Positions 53,919 through 62,532 are shown, counted from the first letter of the stretch. The stretch is 64,000 nucleotides of DNA from an uncultured Lachnospiraceae bacterium (GCA_910585465.1 CAJUEW010000008.1:62001-126000), one strand, 5' to 3'. Numbers and translations are program-made. Notes: generated from the sequence alone by a model not told the origin.

Positions 53919-54776
53919 ATGATTGCAAAAATAATCCCGAATTTTAATCTTTCCCAGATATACCGTTCCGGGCAGTGTTTCCGGATGAGCGAACGTGAGG
54001 AAGGTATCTATACGGTCATTTCCGGCAAAAGATATCTGGAGCTTCAGCAGAAGGGTGAGGAATGCCTGTTTGACTGCAGTGAGACTGAGTTCAGGGAATA
54101 CTGGAAGGGCTATTTTGATCTGGAAAACGATTATGGTTGTTATAAGCTTCAGATTAACCCAAATGATAAATACCTTACGGAGGCTGCGGCATTTGGGTGC
54201 GGAATCCGTATTCTCCGCCAGGATTTGTGGGAGATGCTTGTCAGCTTTATCATCTCCCAGCAGAACCATATAGGACGTATCAAAAGATGCATTGAAAATA
54301 TTTGCAGGCAGTACGGAGAAAAATGTATCAACTCCCGAAAAGAGAGCTACTATGCATTTCCGCGGCCGGAGGCTTTGGCCGTACTTGCGGACGACGCCTT
54401 AAAGGAGTGCAATCTGGGATACCGGAGCAAGTATGTGGTTCAGGCCGCCAGGAGTGTGGCCTCCGGGAAAACTAACCTGGAAATGATTGAACGGATGTCG
54501 TACCGGAAAGCGAGGGAGGAGCTTTTAAAGCTATTCGGCGTGGGCGAAAAGGTTGCGGACTGTATCTGTCTATTTGCGCTTCATCATCTGCAGGCCTTTC
54601 CGGTGGATACACATATCCGTCAGGCAATGCAGACCCATTATAAAAGAGGATTTCCAAACCGCAGATATCGGGGATACCAGGGTGTGATGCAGCAGTACAT
54701 ATTTTATTACGAATTATTTTACAGGCAGAATCATAAAGAACAAATACTGCTCGATTCCGAAAATACTGCAAAATAA
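53919..54776 (+). CDS. 8-oxoguanine DNA glycosylase, OGG1 type
   Basis: A 285-residue bifunctional glycosylase/AP lyase that removes oxidised guanine from DNA. The N-terminal TBP-like domain (about 1-95, with FNLSQIYRSGQCFRM) is followed by the helix-hairpin-helix GPD region LLKLFGVGEKVADCICLFAL, where Lys211 is the catalytic lysine and Asp230 (FPVDTHI) the catalytic aspartate. This is the OGG1-like arrangement (compare GVGTKVADC in human OGG1), unlike bacterial MutM. AGGAGGAGG precedes the ATG. Confidence 0.93.
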   Translation: MIAKIIPNFNLSQIYRSGQCFRMSEREEGIYTVISGKRYLELQQKGEECLFDCSETEFREYWKGYFDLENDYGCYKLQINPNDKYLTEAAAFGCGIRILRQDLWEMLVSFIISQQNHIGRIKRCIENICRQYGEKCINSRKESYYAFPRPEALAVLADDALKECNLGYRSKYVVQAARSVASGKTNLEMIERMSYRKAREELLKLFGVGEKVADCICLFALHHLQAFPVDTHIRQAMQTHYKRGFPNRRYRGYQGVMQQYIFYYELFYRQNHKEQILLDSENTAK

Positions 54777-54838
54777 TTATTGACATATGTCATTAATTAA
54801 GTATAATAAATTTATACATAATATACGGAGGTATCATG

Positions 54839-55627
54839 ATGCCAAGACCATGTAAACGGCGGCGTGTCTGCGCCGCGCCTGTCTGCGAACGCTTCGGTCC
54901 CCGAAACAGGGATGAGTCAGCCGGCGGACAGACGGTGACTATGTCGCTGGATGAGTTTGAATGTATCCGGCTGATTGATCTGGAAAGGCTTACTCAGGAA
55001 CAGTGCGCAGTTCAGATGGATATTGCGCGGACAACTGTACAGGCCATTTACAGCGGCGCCAGAACAAAGCTGGCAGAGTGCATTGTGAACGGACTGGAGC
55101 TGCAGATTGCAGGCGGAAATTATCATTTATGCTCAGCCCGTGAGACTTCCGGTAACGGGAACCGAGGCTGCTGCAGGAAATACTGCATGGGCAATGTTCA
55201 AAATCAGGAAAGAAAAGGAGATAATGAAATTATGAAGATTGGCGTAACTTATGAAAACGGACAGATTTTTCAGCATTTCGGACATACGGAGCAGTTTAAG
55301 CTCTATGATGTTCAGGACGGAAAAGTAGTATCCTCCCAGGTAATCAGTACCAACGGGAGCGGACACGGTGCTCTGGCAGGTTTTTTACAGACACATCAGG
55401 TAGAAGTCTTAATCTGCGGAGGTATCGGCGGAGGCGCACAAAACGCACTGGCTTCTGCTGGCATTAAACTTTACGGCGGAGTTTCCGGAGACGCGGATGC
55501 GGCAGTAGAAGCATTTCTAAAGAATGAACTGTCCTATAATCCTAATGTGATGTGTGATCATCATGGAGAGCACCATCATGGGGGAAGCTGCGGAGAGCAC
55601 GGGTGCGGAGAGCATACCTGCGGATAA
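54839..55627 (+). CDS. DUF134 regulator fused to a NifX/NifB-like (Fe-Mo cofactor biosynthesis) domain
   Basis: A 262-residue fusion. The N-terminal DUF134 part (about 1-100) begins MPRPCKRRRVCAAP and has a sigma-70-region-4-like helix-turn-helix (LTQEQCAVQMDIARTTVQAI). A Cys-rich joint (GCCRKYCMG) leads to a dinitrogenase Fe-Mo cofactor-like domain (about 130-235, MKIGVTYENGQIFQHFGHTE and VEVLICGGIGGGAQNALASA). The last 25 residues are rich in His, Cys and Gly. It may sense or carry a metal or Fe-S cluster and regulate genes; no nitrogenase genes are present. ATG 54839 is preferred over 54836 for spacing to GGAGG. Confidence 0.85.
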   Translation: MPRPCKRRRVCAAPVCERFGPRNRDESAGGQTVTMSLDEFECIRLIDLERLTQEQCAVQMDIARTTVQAIYSGARTKLAECIVNGLELQIAGGNYHLCSARETSGNGNRGCCRKYCMGNVQNQERKGDNEIMKIGVTYENGQIFQHFGHTEQFKLYDVQDGKVVSSQVISTNGSGHGALAGFLQTHQVEVLICGGIGGGAQNALASAGIKLYGGVSGDADAAVEAFLKNELSYNPNVMCDHHGEHHHGGSCGEHGCGEHTCG

Positions 55628-55648
55628 CTCATATAACAGTAAAATAAA

Positions 55649-55680
55649 AGTCTTCCGGCCAGACCGGAGGATTTTTATTT
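55649..55680 (+). terminator. Rho-independent terminator
   Basis: TCTTCCGG and CCGGAGGA with a CCAGA-type loop are followed by TTTTTATTTAT on the plus strand. It ends the DUF134/NifX-like gene. Confidence 0.8.
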
Positions 55681-55813
55681 ATGTATGGTTTTCAGTGTCG
55701 TATAGGTTGTCTATGCTGCCTCTGGCAGCAAAACCTTTTGACTTTCACCTTCATAACAAAAAATGAGAAGCAGCGGGAGCTGGTTTTCTAAGCTTTAAAG
55801 GGGGACTGTGCAG

Positions 55814-56425
55814 ATGAAGATTCTGTGTTTTGGAGATTCAAATACTTTTGGATATATTCCGGGCGGGGAAGGCAGATATGACCAATATACCCGCTGGCCC
55901 GGACGGCTTCAGGGACTTTTAGGAGAGAAATATCAAATTATTGAAGAAGGCTTGTGCGGAAGAACGACTGCCTTTGAGGATAGCACCAGTCCGGGCAGAC
56001 ACGGACTGGATGCGCTTATCCAGGTGCTGGAGTTATATGGTCCTTTGGATTTACTGATCATAATGCTGGGAACGAATGACTGTAAGACACAGTTTCAGCC
56101 GTCTGCCGGGTTGATTTCCAGAGGACTGGATCAGATGCTGGAAAAAGCAGGCGCCCTTGCTGCACCGCCGCTCCATATACTGCTGATTGCACCTGCCCCT
56201 TTGGATGAGGCAGCCGCATTGGGAAATTCTGAATTTAATTTAGCTTCCGTAGCAGTCTCAAGGGAACTGGCTGGAGAATTTAAACAGCTTGCCCAAAAGT
56301 ATAGCTGCCTGTTTCTGGATGCGTCCGCGGTGACAACGGTCAGCAGGACAGATGGGATCCATCTGGATGCGGCAGGACATAAAGCCCTGGCAGAGGCAAT
56401 AAGAAAGCTGGTACAGAAAATATGA
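55814..56425 (+). CDS. SGNH/GDSL-family hydrolase
   Basis: A 203-residue esterase- or arylesterase-like enzyme with block I ILCFGDSNTFGYIPGG (Ser nucleophile), block III IIMLGTNDCKTQF and block V TDGIHLDAAGHKAL (Asp-x-x-His). This matches the acyl-CoA thioesterase I/arylesterase-like SGNH group. There is no signal peptide. ATG 55814 lies 9 bases after GGGGG, so a GTG two codons earlier is not used. Its stop overlaps the next start by four bases (ATGA), so it forms a two-gene unit with the YjbR protein. Confidence 0.9.
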   Translation: MKILCFGDSNTFGYIPGGEGRYDQYTRWPGRLQGLLGEKYQIIEEGLCGRTTAFEDSTSPGRHGLDALIQVLELYGPLDLLIIMLGTNDCKTQFQPSAGLISRGLDQMLEKAGALAAPPLHILLIAPAPLDEAAALGNSEFNLASVAVSRELAGEFKQLAQKYSCLFLDASAVTTVSRTDGIHLDAAGHKALAEAIRKLVQKI

Positions 56426-56754
56426 CTACAAGAGCCGAGGTAATAAGATATTCTCTTACCTTTCCCCACACTTTTGAGGACTACCCCTTTCATGACCCCA
56501 ACTGGACCTGTATGCGGATCCGTACCACAAACCGCATTTTTGCCTGGATTTTTGAGAGACATGGGAATATATGGGTCAATGTGAAATGTGAGCCCCAATG
56601 GCTGAATTTCTGGAGAAATGCTTATGAGTCCGTGGTTCCGGCCTACCATATGAATAAAAGGCACTGGAATTCCCTGATTCTGGACGGGACAATTCCCCGA
56701 AAGGATATTGAAAGAATGATAGCGGAGAGCTATGATTTGTGCAGTCTTTTATAA
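56422..56754 (+). CDS. MmcQ/YjbR-family DNA-binding-like protein
   Basis: A 110-residue protein of the MmcQ/YjbR (CyaY-like fold) family, with EVIRYSLTFPHTFEDYPFHD near the start, NIWVNVKCEPQWLNFWRNAY in the middle and HMNKRHWNSLILDGTIPRKD near the end. The family is often called DNA-binding, but evidence for function is thin. It is coupled to the SGNH hydrolase by a four-base overlap. Confidence 0.9.
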   Translation: MTTRAEVIRYSLTFPHTFEDYPFHDPNWTCMRIRTTNRIFAWIFERHGNIWVNVKCEPQWLNFWRNAYESVVPAYHMNKRHWNSLILDGTIPRKDIERMIAESYDLCSLL

Positions 56755-56811
56755 GCTACATAATTATGCAATATATGCATATAAAATAGCAAAGTAGGAA
56801 AATTGACTTAT

Positions 56812-56836
56812 CTTTCTCCATTATATAGCCGAAAAT
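56812..56836 (+). promoter_or_regulatory. Candidate sigma-28 (SigD) -10 element before the flagellin gene
   Basis: GCCGAAAA at 56828-56835 is one base off the GCCGATAA consensus of flagellar sigma-28, about 45 bases upstream of the flagellin ATG. The expected TAAA at the -35 is not present at the right distance, so the call is tentative. Confidence 0.35.
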
Positions 56837-56876
56837 TACAGGCGGCAATTATATAAAGAACGGGGGGATATTGAAA

Positions 56877-58358
56877 ATGATAATACGGCATAATTTGCCA
56901 GGTATGAATGCCCGCAGAAATACGGATAAAAGCAAAAGTAAATTAAGCAAAAATCTTGAAAAACTGTCTTCCGGTTACCGAATTAACCGCGCCGGGGATG
57001 ATGCTGCAGGGCTGGCTATATCCGAAGGATTACGCAGCACAATCTGCGGTACTGAGCAGGCAAAAAGGAATATACTGGATGGCATCGGACTGCTTCAGAC
57101 AGCAGAAGGGGCTATGGATGAGATCAGCGTTATGCTTAGAAGAGGGTATGAGCTCAGTGAGCAGTCTGCAAACGGTACCTACAATGAAACCAGCCGCGCG
57201 GCAATGCAGCAGGAAATCGAACAAATACAGGAAGAAATCAGACGAATTACAGATTGTACAGAATTTAACGGCATTCCTTTGCTGCAAAGCAGCGTCGGCG
57301 TACAGAGCGGCAGTGCCGTGATTGCCCCTAAGACAGAGCTTCCGGCATGGGTACACAGGGGTCCTTCCGCGGCGGCGGGGAAACAGGTAGAAACATTTAT
57401 AACACCAGAAACCTATACGGCCACAGACAGTACAGGAGCTACTGTCACAGGAACCCACAATGTTGAACATGCCGGATCCGCGCTTGATTTCAGCTCTCTG
57501 ACGCCTAAAAATAAAAAAGAACTGCTGGGAACCGGATTTTATAATACCTGCTTTACCTGTGATAATCACTACAGTATAAAATTTACCACCGGGACAGGCA
57601 GCACCATGTCACGAAGCGGAAATCATTATATATATGAGATAGGTATTGACAATGTAAAAAACGGCGAGGATTTGGTAAAGGCCGTTGTCAACGGGGTGGG
57701 CGGCAACGCAGATTATAATATTCCCGGAAACCCGTTACACCATTACACGAAATTAACAATAGACGGAACCAACAAAAACAAGCTATGGATATATGATAAC
57801 CGTTCGTCGGAAAAAGATTTTAGCTCGCTTGGAACAAATTTACAATGGACGAGCTGGACCGGCGGAGGGGCCGGAACTGTTAATGTAAATTCCAGCACTC
57901 ATCCCAGTACCGGAAAGTTCGGACAAGGCGTGGCATATGCTCCGGGAACCATAGTTCCGGTCAAAGGAGATATTCAGCTGCAGATTGGACCGTCATCCGA
58001 AGAACAGCTGGAGATTATCCTCCCCGGCACCCATGAAGATCTGCTGGGAATCGGAAAGGTTTCCGTTTTAACGCTGAAGGACGGAAACTCATCTATGGAA
58101 AAATTCAGAAACGCTGTGAATTATCTCAGTTCAGAACGGGGACGAATGGGAGCTTATGAAAATGGACTGGAACATACCTATCGTTCATTGGCTGTCAACA
58201 GCGAAAATCTGACGCAGGCGGAGAGCCGTATCCGGGATACAGATATGGCAGATGAGATCACAAATTATACGAAAAATAATATATTGGTTCAGGCAGGACA
58301 GTCTATGCTTACACAGGCCAATGCTATTCCCTGGCAGGTATTGGAGTTCCTGCGGTAG
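56877..58358 (+). CDS. Lone, divergent flagellin
   Basis: A 493-residue flagellin with conserved ends and a large variable middle. The N-terminal D0/D1 region (about 1-140) has LEKLSSGYRINRAGDDAAGL and LLQTAEGAMDEIS; the C-terminal D1/D0 region (about 405-493) has AESRIRDTDMADEITNYTKN. The middle (about 150-390) holds FNTCFTCDNHYSIKF-like and LWIYDNRSS segments I associate with Lachnospiraceae flagellins. The usual ELAVQAANGT helix reads ELSEQSANGT, and the far C-terminus ends WQVLEFLR where a GVL-LLQ type is usual. No other flagellar gene is in the window. ATG 56877 is preferred over a TTG at 56871. Confidence 0.88.
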   Translation: MIIRHNLPGMNARRNTDKSKSKLSKNLEKLSSGYRINRAGDDAAGLAISEGLRSTICGTEQAKRNILDGIGLLQTAEGAMDEISVMLRRGYELSEQSANGTYNETSRAAMQQEIEQIQEEIRRITDCTEFNGIPLLQSSVGVQSGSAVIAPKTELPAWVHRGPSAAAGKQVETFITPETYTATDSTGATVTGTHNVEHAGSALDFSSLTPKNKKELLGTGFYNTCFTCDNHYSIKFTTGTGSTMSRSGNHYIYEIGIDNVKNGEDLVKAVVNGVGGNADYNIPGNPLHHYTKLTIDGTNKNKLWIYDNRSSEKDFSSLGTNLQWTSWTGGGAGTVNVNSSTHPSTGKFGQGVAYAPGTIVPVKGDIQLQIGPSSEEQLEIILPGTHEDLLGIGKVSVLTLKDGNSSMEKFRNAVNYLSSERGRMGAYENGLEHTYRSLAVNSENLTQAESRIRDTDMADEITNYTKNNILVQAGQSMLTQANAIPWQVLEFLR

Positions 58359-58616
58359 TACAGATATAAATCATATAAAAATACACCACGGCTAACAAGG
58401 AGCGATTTCTATTATGGAACAGGACTCAATCCTTTTAGTTTTGCCTTAATCCGCCTGCACCTCTTATAAGCCCATATTCCGATGGATGAGCAGGCTTATC
58501 AATGATACCATCAGATCAACATGATACAGCGGTAAATCTAAAATAGTTTACCGCTGTTTAACACTGCTTCCTCCGTAATGGCTATTCAGTTTAGAATTAT
58601 ATAAACTGCCGCTTTT
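58359..58616. terminator. Spacer with terminator hairpin after flagellin
   Basis: No gene is seen. ACAGCGGTAAA (58526-58536) and GTTTACCGCTGT (58546-58557) form an 11-12 bp stem between the converging flagellin and isochorismatase genes, followed by TTAACACTG on the plus strand. It probably ends both transcripts. Confidence 0.55.
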
Positions 58617-59189
58617 TTAGTTACTGTTTTCAATATCTGCAACTGTTACAAGCGCATTTTTCTGTAAGTATTGAATCGCTTTCAAAGCGTAACTGTGAGC
58701 TTCCTCACTGGAACCGGCTACTGCGTCAGTCACCACCCTGATATGATAATCATTTTGGTGCGCATCTACTGCTGTATAATGAATACACACATCTGTCAGA
58801 CCTCCTATTAGATAAAGCGTGTTTACATGAAGCCCTTTCAGCAGGATTTCCAGATCCGTGCCAAAAAAAGCACTATACCTTCTCTTTGAGATTAAATATT
58901 CTCCTTCAATGGGATAGGTAAGCTTTGCATAATCTGTATTTGGCAGGTTTTCTAAACAATGTATATCCTCTGCGCCATCCAATTCCCGTCCAAAGTCTAC
59001 CATATTTGGTCTGTGGACCTCTTTAATCTGAATAACAGGTAATTTCCGTGCCCGGAACACATCAAGCACTCTCTTAGCATTGCGAATACAAGACCACTCC
59101 GGATTATTCATATTGGTTTCGTTCATTTCTTTAAAATCTTCCTGCTGAATATCAATTACAAGAAGCGCACTGTTTTTCTCTATTCTCAT
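58617..59189 (-). CDS. Isochorismatase-family cysteine hydrolase
   Basis: A 190-residue hydrolase of the isochorismatase/nicotinamidase fold. Catalytic Asp is in ALLVIDIQQEDFKE, Lys in the ISKRRYSAFFGTDL region and Cys in LYLIGGLTDVCIHYTAVDAH, with the cis-peptide just before it. Family members hydrolyse isochorismate, nicotinamide, N-carbamoyl compounds or ureidoacrylate; which one applies here cannot be told. The start at 59189 is set by homology. It is the last chromosomal gene before the mobile element. Confidence 0.9.
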   Translation of the reverse strand: MRIEKNSALLVIDIQQEDFKEMNETNMNNPEWSCIRNAKRVLDVFRARKLPVIQIKEVHRPNMVDFGRELDGAEDIHCLENLPNTDYAKLTYPIEGEYLISKRRYSAFFGTDLEILLKGLHVNTLYLIGGLTDVCIHYTAVDAHQNDYHIRVVTDAVAGSSEEAHSYALKAIQYLQKNALVTVADIENSN

Positions 59190-59626
59190 TATTAATGCCC
59201 TTTCTAAAATTAACAAAGCTATGTTATTAACAGATTAGAACAGACATCAGTCCCTATCAAAATTCACTCCTAAGTTTTCTTTCACAGTCAGACCTCCCTT
59301 TTCCTTTTATCATTACCAATGATACCAAAATCTTTTCATAAGATCACCTGTCTTATGAAAAGATTTTAAAAAAGGCAGAGGCTGCTCAGGAAAATGCAAA
59401 GATCGGATAATATCAGACCGCCGCCGGGCATACTACCATCAGGCCGGTCATATTTTTTTCACAAAAAATTAGCACTCACCTATTGCTTGTGTAATCTTGG
59501 TTTTGTCCTGTATCATCATGTGCCAAAAGTCAGCATAAATGCAGGGTTTTTCTTATTTTTCCTATGAACATTTTTTGTCATGTATTGTCCTGTACTTTTG
59601 AAAAGGTACAGAAAAAGGTACAAAAT
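59190..59626. other. Left border region of the mobile element
   Basis: About 440 bp without genes. It contains a perfect 17-bp inverted repeat (59327-59343 and 59351-59367), repeats of TGTCCTGTA (near 59504 and 59586) and of GGTACA near 59605 and 59618, and AT-rich DNA leading to the repressor gene. The attachment site of the element is probably here, but I could not define a core because the other end is not in view. Confidence 0.4.
59327..59367. repeat. Perfect 17-bp palindrome
   Basis: AAAATCTTTTCATAAGA (59327-59343) and its exact inverse TCTTATGAAAAGATTTT (59351-59367) surround a 7-base loop. It lies 138 bp upstream of the isochorismatase start. It could be a bidirectional terminator at the element border or an operator. 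Confidence 0.7.
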
Positions 59627-60283
59627 CTATTTATTTCCATTTTCTTTCTTGTCGCCCATATCGCTTATATGCTTATAGCGTGTGATATCATCAAATTCAC
59701 GCTCTATTCTGCATTTGATTAAAATTTCCATATCTTCATACATGCGTCTTATTTCACTGGATGTAATATGAATTTTTCGTCCACGTTGATCTGAAATTAT
59801 CATGTCATATTCTGGCATTACTGTTAAGCCTTCTTTTGCAAAATCTATTTTTTCCTGTATTATTCTGTCTGTGTCTTCGGAACTGATATATATTTTTTTA
59901 TATTTTACCTTGGAAGCATATTCTTCTACATATCCCATGCTTTTAACTATATTTTCAATCCATTTATACCGTTCAAATTCACCATACAATTCCTCACTAT
60001 GCTTTTCAGATTCTGTTTTAAAATCATCATATCCCAATAAATAATCTTCACTAACCCGTAACACTTTCGATATCAGTCGGGCGTACTCAATAGATAGGTT
60101 TCGTTCCCCACGTTCTACAGCTGATAAATGTTTGTCGTTCCGGGTTTTTCCATTATTTTCAGGGAGCTTTTCTATTTCTTCTATAAGCTTCGATTGCGTA
60201 TATCCCCATTCTTCCCGACACTCCCTTACTCTTTTTCCACAAAGTAACATTCTACTATCATTCTGCGCTACTTTCTTTTTCAT
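59627..60283 (-). CDS. XRE-family phage-type repressor
   Basis: A 218-residue regulator with an N-terminal Cro/C1 helix-turn-helix (about 14-85, VRECREEWGYTQSKLIEEIE, HLSAVERGERNLSIEYARLI) and a charged C-terminal domain (about 95-218) that I do not recognise and that lacks a visible Ser-Lys peptidase pair. It is transcribed leftward, divergent from the excisionase-like and replication genes, the layout of a lysogeny or element repressor. The start has GGGGG upstream. Confidence 0.9.
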   Translation of the reverse strand: MKKKVAQNDSRMLLCGKRVRECREEWGYTQSKLIEEIEKLPENNGKTRNDKHLSAVERGERNLSIEYARLISKVLRVSEDYLLGYDDFKTESEKHSEELYGEFERYKWIENIVKSMGYVEEYASKVKYKKIYISSEDTDRIIQEKIDFAKEGLTVMPEYDMIISDQRGRKIHITSSEIRRMYEDMEILIKCRIEREFDDITRYKHISDMGDKKENGNK

Positions 60284-60308
60284 TTTGTCCCCCTTTTTGG
60301 CATGATAA

Positions 60309-60371
60309 GTAACATAAAAAAGGTATCTATAATGTGTTCTTATATAAACATTTATGTTACCATAATAACAT
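60309..60371. promoter_or_regulatory. Operator repeats between the repressor and early genes
   Basis: GTAACATAAA (60309-60318) recurs inverted as TTTATGTTAC (60351-60360), and ATGTTA...TAACAT (60354-60371) is a perfect 6+6 palindrome with a 6-base centre. A TATAAT at 60328-60333 lies between them. The XRE protein probably binds these sites to control both directions. Confidence 0.65.
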
Positions 60372-60410
60372 CAAATACGCAGAAATACAAGACGAAAGGA
60401 GCAAAACAAA

Positions 60411-60599
60411 ATGAATGCAATAAATATTGATAACAGTGCAGAGTTCGTAAGGGACAAAGACGGTGCTTCCCGTGCCAGTATGAGTATTGGAACATTCCGA
60501 CGGCTTGCAGAAGAGTTTGACGCAGTATACAGAATCGGACGAACACGGCTGACGGATTGGGAGAAGTTCCGAAAAGGCCTTGAAGCGTATCGGGGATAA
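60411..60599 (+). CDS. Excisionase-like small DNA-binding protein
   Basis: A 62-residue protein with MSIGTFRRLAEEFDAVYRIG and RTRLTDWEKFRKGLEAYRG, the pattern of small winged-helix excisionase-like or MerR-like proteins in clostridial elements. GGAG lies 9 bases before the ATG. It is the first gene rightward of the divergent promoter region, where excision or early control genes are expected. Function is inferred from size, position and motif flavour only. Confidence 0.65.
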   Translation: MNAINIDNSAEFVRDKDGASRASMSIGTFRRLAEEFDAVYRIGRTRLTDWEKFRKGLEAYRG

Positions 60600-60612
60600 A
60601 GTGAGGTGAAAA

Positions 60613-61416
60613 ATGTCTGATGTGAAGTGGATTAAAATTACAGTGGATATTTTTGATGATGAAAAAATCCTTCTGATAGAATCTCTCCCCGATGCTGATG
60701 CAATTATCGTGATCTGGTTCAAGCTGCTGTGCCTTGCCGGAAAGCAAAATAATTGTGGTGTTTTTATGCTGAATGACTCCATCCCATATACGGACGAAAT
60801 GCTGGCGACAATTTTCAGAAGGAAAGTTACCACCGTAAAAATGGCACTGGAGACCTTTGAACAATTCGGAATGATTTCCCGTATAGACGGAGCTGTCACA
60901 ATACCCAAATGGGGAAAGCATCAGAGCTTGGATCAGTTGGAGAACAAGAAAGAATATATGCGGGGCTATATGAGAAATTACCGGCAGAAACAGAAGGAAA
61001 TCACATGTAAAACTTACGGTAAAACTAACAGTAAAGCTAATGTTAGCCCCCTAGAAGGAGAAGAAGATAAGAATAAGAAAGAGAATAAGAATATAGGTTA
61101 TCAGATAATATCTGATATGTTCAACGAGATATGCATCTCGTTCCCCCGGATCACCAAATTATCGGATCGAAGAAAGAAAACAATCCGGGCAAGGATAAAT
61201 CAGGGATATACAGCAGAGGACTTTAAGCGGCTATTTGAATCAGCAGAAGCTAGTAGTTTCTTAAAGGGCGGTAACAGTCGGAACTGGTCTGCAAATTTTG
61301 ACTGGCTTATTCAGGACGCAAATATGACGAAGGTTCTCGACGGCAATTATCAGGACAGAAAGGAAGGTGTAAGGGATGAACAGGAATCAGGAAGCAGCGT
61401 CCAGTTATGGGATTGA
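60613..61416 (+). CDS. Phage replisome organiser N-terminal-domain protein
   Basis: A 267-residue replication initiation protein. The N-terminal Phage_rep_org_N winged-helix domain (about 1-120) reads VKWIKITVDIFDDEKILLIE, IWFKLLCLAGK and TIFRRKVTTVKMALETFEQF. A Lys/Asn/Glu linker (about 125-165) leads to a C-terminal DnaD/DnaB2-like region (about 170-250, ANFDWLIQDANMTKVLDGNY). It should bind the element origin and recruit the loader encoded next, whose start lies inside its last 41 bases. Confidence 0.9.
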   Translation: MSDVKWIKITVDIFDDEKILLIESLPDADAIIVIWFKLLCLAGKQNNCGVFMLNDSIPYTDEMLATIFRRKVTTVKMALETFEQFGMISRIDGAVTIPKWGKHQSLDQLENKKEYMRGYMRNYRQKQKEITCKTYGKTNSKANVSPLEGEEDKNKKENKNIGYQIISDMFNEICISFPRITKLSDRRKKTIRARINQGYTAEDFKRLFESAEASSFLKGGNSRNWSANFDWLIQDANMTKVLDGNYQDRKEGVRDEQESGSSVQLWD

Positions 61417-62137
61417 CTGTCCTGTATGTCATGGGACAGGCTGGGAGTTGATTACAAGAGCGATAGAAGGCGATCCGGAACATGAATTTGCACGTCCTTG
61501 CCAGCGGTGCAAAGGGGTAAGGCGTTCGCAGGAAAATACGAATGTACCCGCACAGTTTTGTGAAGTGGATATACATAAGTTCAAATTTGACTCTTATTCA
61601 AAGAATATGGAAAAGCTGCAGAAATTGACATGGAACTTTTTCGAGAAGTATCGAGAATGGTCAAATGCGGGAAAAGGGCTGTACCTGTGGAGTAAAACTC
61701 CAGGAAGCGGCAAGACCTTTTTGAGCTGCTGTATCAGCAGATCGGTCATGCTAAAATACGACGTCCGGATGCGTTTTACTACAGCTCCTGACTATCTCGC
61801 AACGGTCGGAGATTCTTACAAGCGGCAGACAGGTACAGAAGATTTAAGCGAAAAATATCGTTTATGTGACCTCCTGATACTTGATGATATTGGCGCCCAG
61901 AAGGCCGGCGACTGGCAGGAGCAGGAAATTTTTCGGATTGTGAATGAGCGATTGAATAATAAAAGAATCACTATTTTCACATCGAACATGCCACCTGAAA
62001 AACTGAATGTTGGTAATCGCACTGTGGACAGGATCAGAAAGATGTCGGTTGTAATTCAGATGCCGGAGGAATCGATACGCCTGAAAAAGGCACAGAATGA
62101 ACAGGACGCTTTTTTGAGCAGGTTTTTTGCCGAGTAA
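61376..62137 (+). CDS. DnaC-like helicase loader ATPase of the mobile element
   Basis: A 253-residue AAA+ protein. An N-terminal zinc ribbon-like segment (CPVCHGTG and CQRC, about 15-43) precedes Walker A LWSKTPGSGKTFLSCCISRS (about 105), Walker B LLILDDIGAQKAGDWQEQEI and sensor FTSNMPPEK. It overlaps the replisome organiser by 41 bases in another frame. It probably loads the host or element helicase. It is a distant analogue of the chromosomal loader at 41463. Confidence 0.92.
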   Translation: MNRNQEAASSYGIDCPVCHGTGWELITRAIEGDPEHEFARPCQRCKGVRRSQENTNVPAQFCEVDIHKFKFDSYSKNMEKLQKLTWNFFEKYREWSNAGKGLYLWSKTPGSGKTFLSCCISRSVMLKYDVRMRFTTAPDYLATVGDSYKRQTGTEDLSEKYRLCDLLILDDIGAQKAGDWQEQEIFRIVNERLNNKRITIFTSNMPPEKLNVGNRTVDRIRKMSVVIQMPEESIRLKKAQNEQDAFLSRFFAE

Positions 62138-62154
62138 AGCGGGAAAGGAGAACA

Positions 62155-62532
62155 ATGGTCTTTGAGATTTTAAGGACCGGAAAGGAAAATGCGATCCGGT
62201 CAGAGTATTTATGTCACATTCTGAAATTCAGATCAGTGCGGGAGCTACAGAAGCAGATTCAGGCTGAAAGGATGCAGGGGAAGGTGATCTTATCGCGGAG
62301 TGATGCGCCCGGAGGGTATTATCTTCCTGCGGACAGATATGAGACAAGAGAATTTATCGCGACATTAGAAAATCGCGCAGGAGCCACACTGGAAGCGGTC
62401 AGGAGCGCGAAAGAATATTTGCAGCGTCTGGAAGATGAACAGGGAGGAAATGATTATGAGCAGGGTAGTCGAAGAAATCTTAACAGCGATCAGGCAGCGG
62501 GAAGACCTTGGAATACCAATGGTCAGCCTTAG
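62155..62532 (+). CDS. Hypothetical mobile-element protein (125 aa)
   Basis: A 125-residue protein with a helix-turn-helix flavour in IRSEYLCHILKFRSVRELQK followed by a helical region (EAVRSAKEYLQRLEDEQGGN) and a polar tail. GGAGAACA precedes the ATG. The last 77 bases overlap the next gene in another frame. I do not recognise the family. Position suggests an early replication or regulatory role. Confidence 0.65.
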   Translation: MVFEILRTGKENAIRSEYLCHILKFRSVRELQKQIQAERMQGKVILSRSDAPGGYYLPADRYETREFIATLENRAGATLEAVRSAKEYLQRLEDEQGGNDYEQGSRRNLNSDQAAGRPWNTNGQP

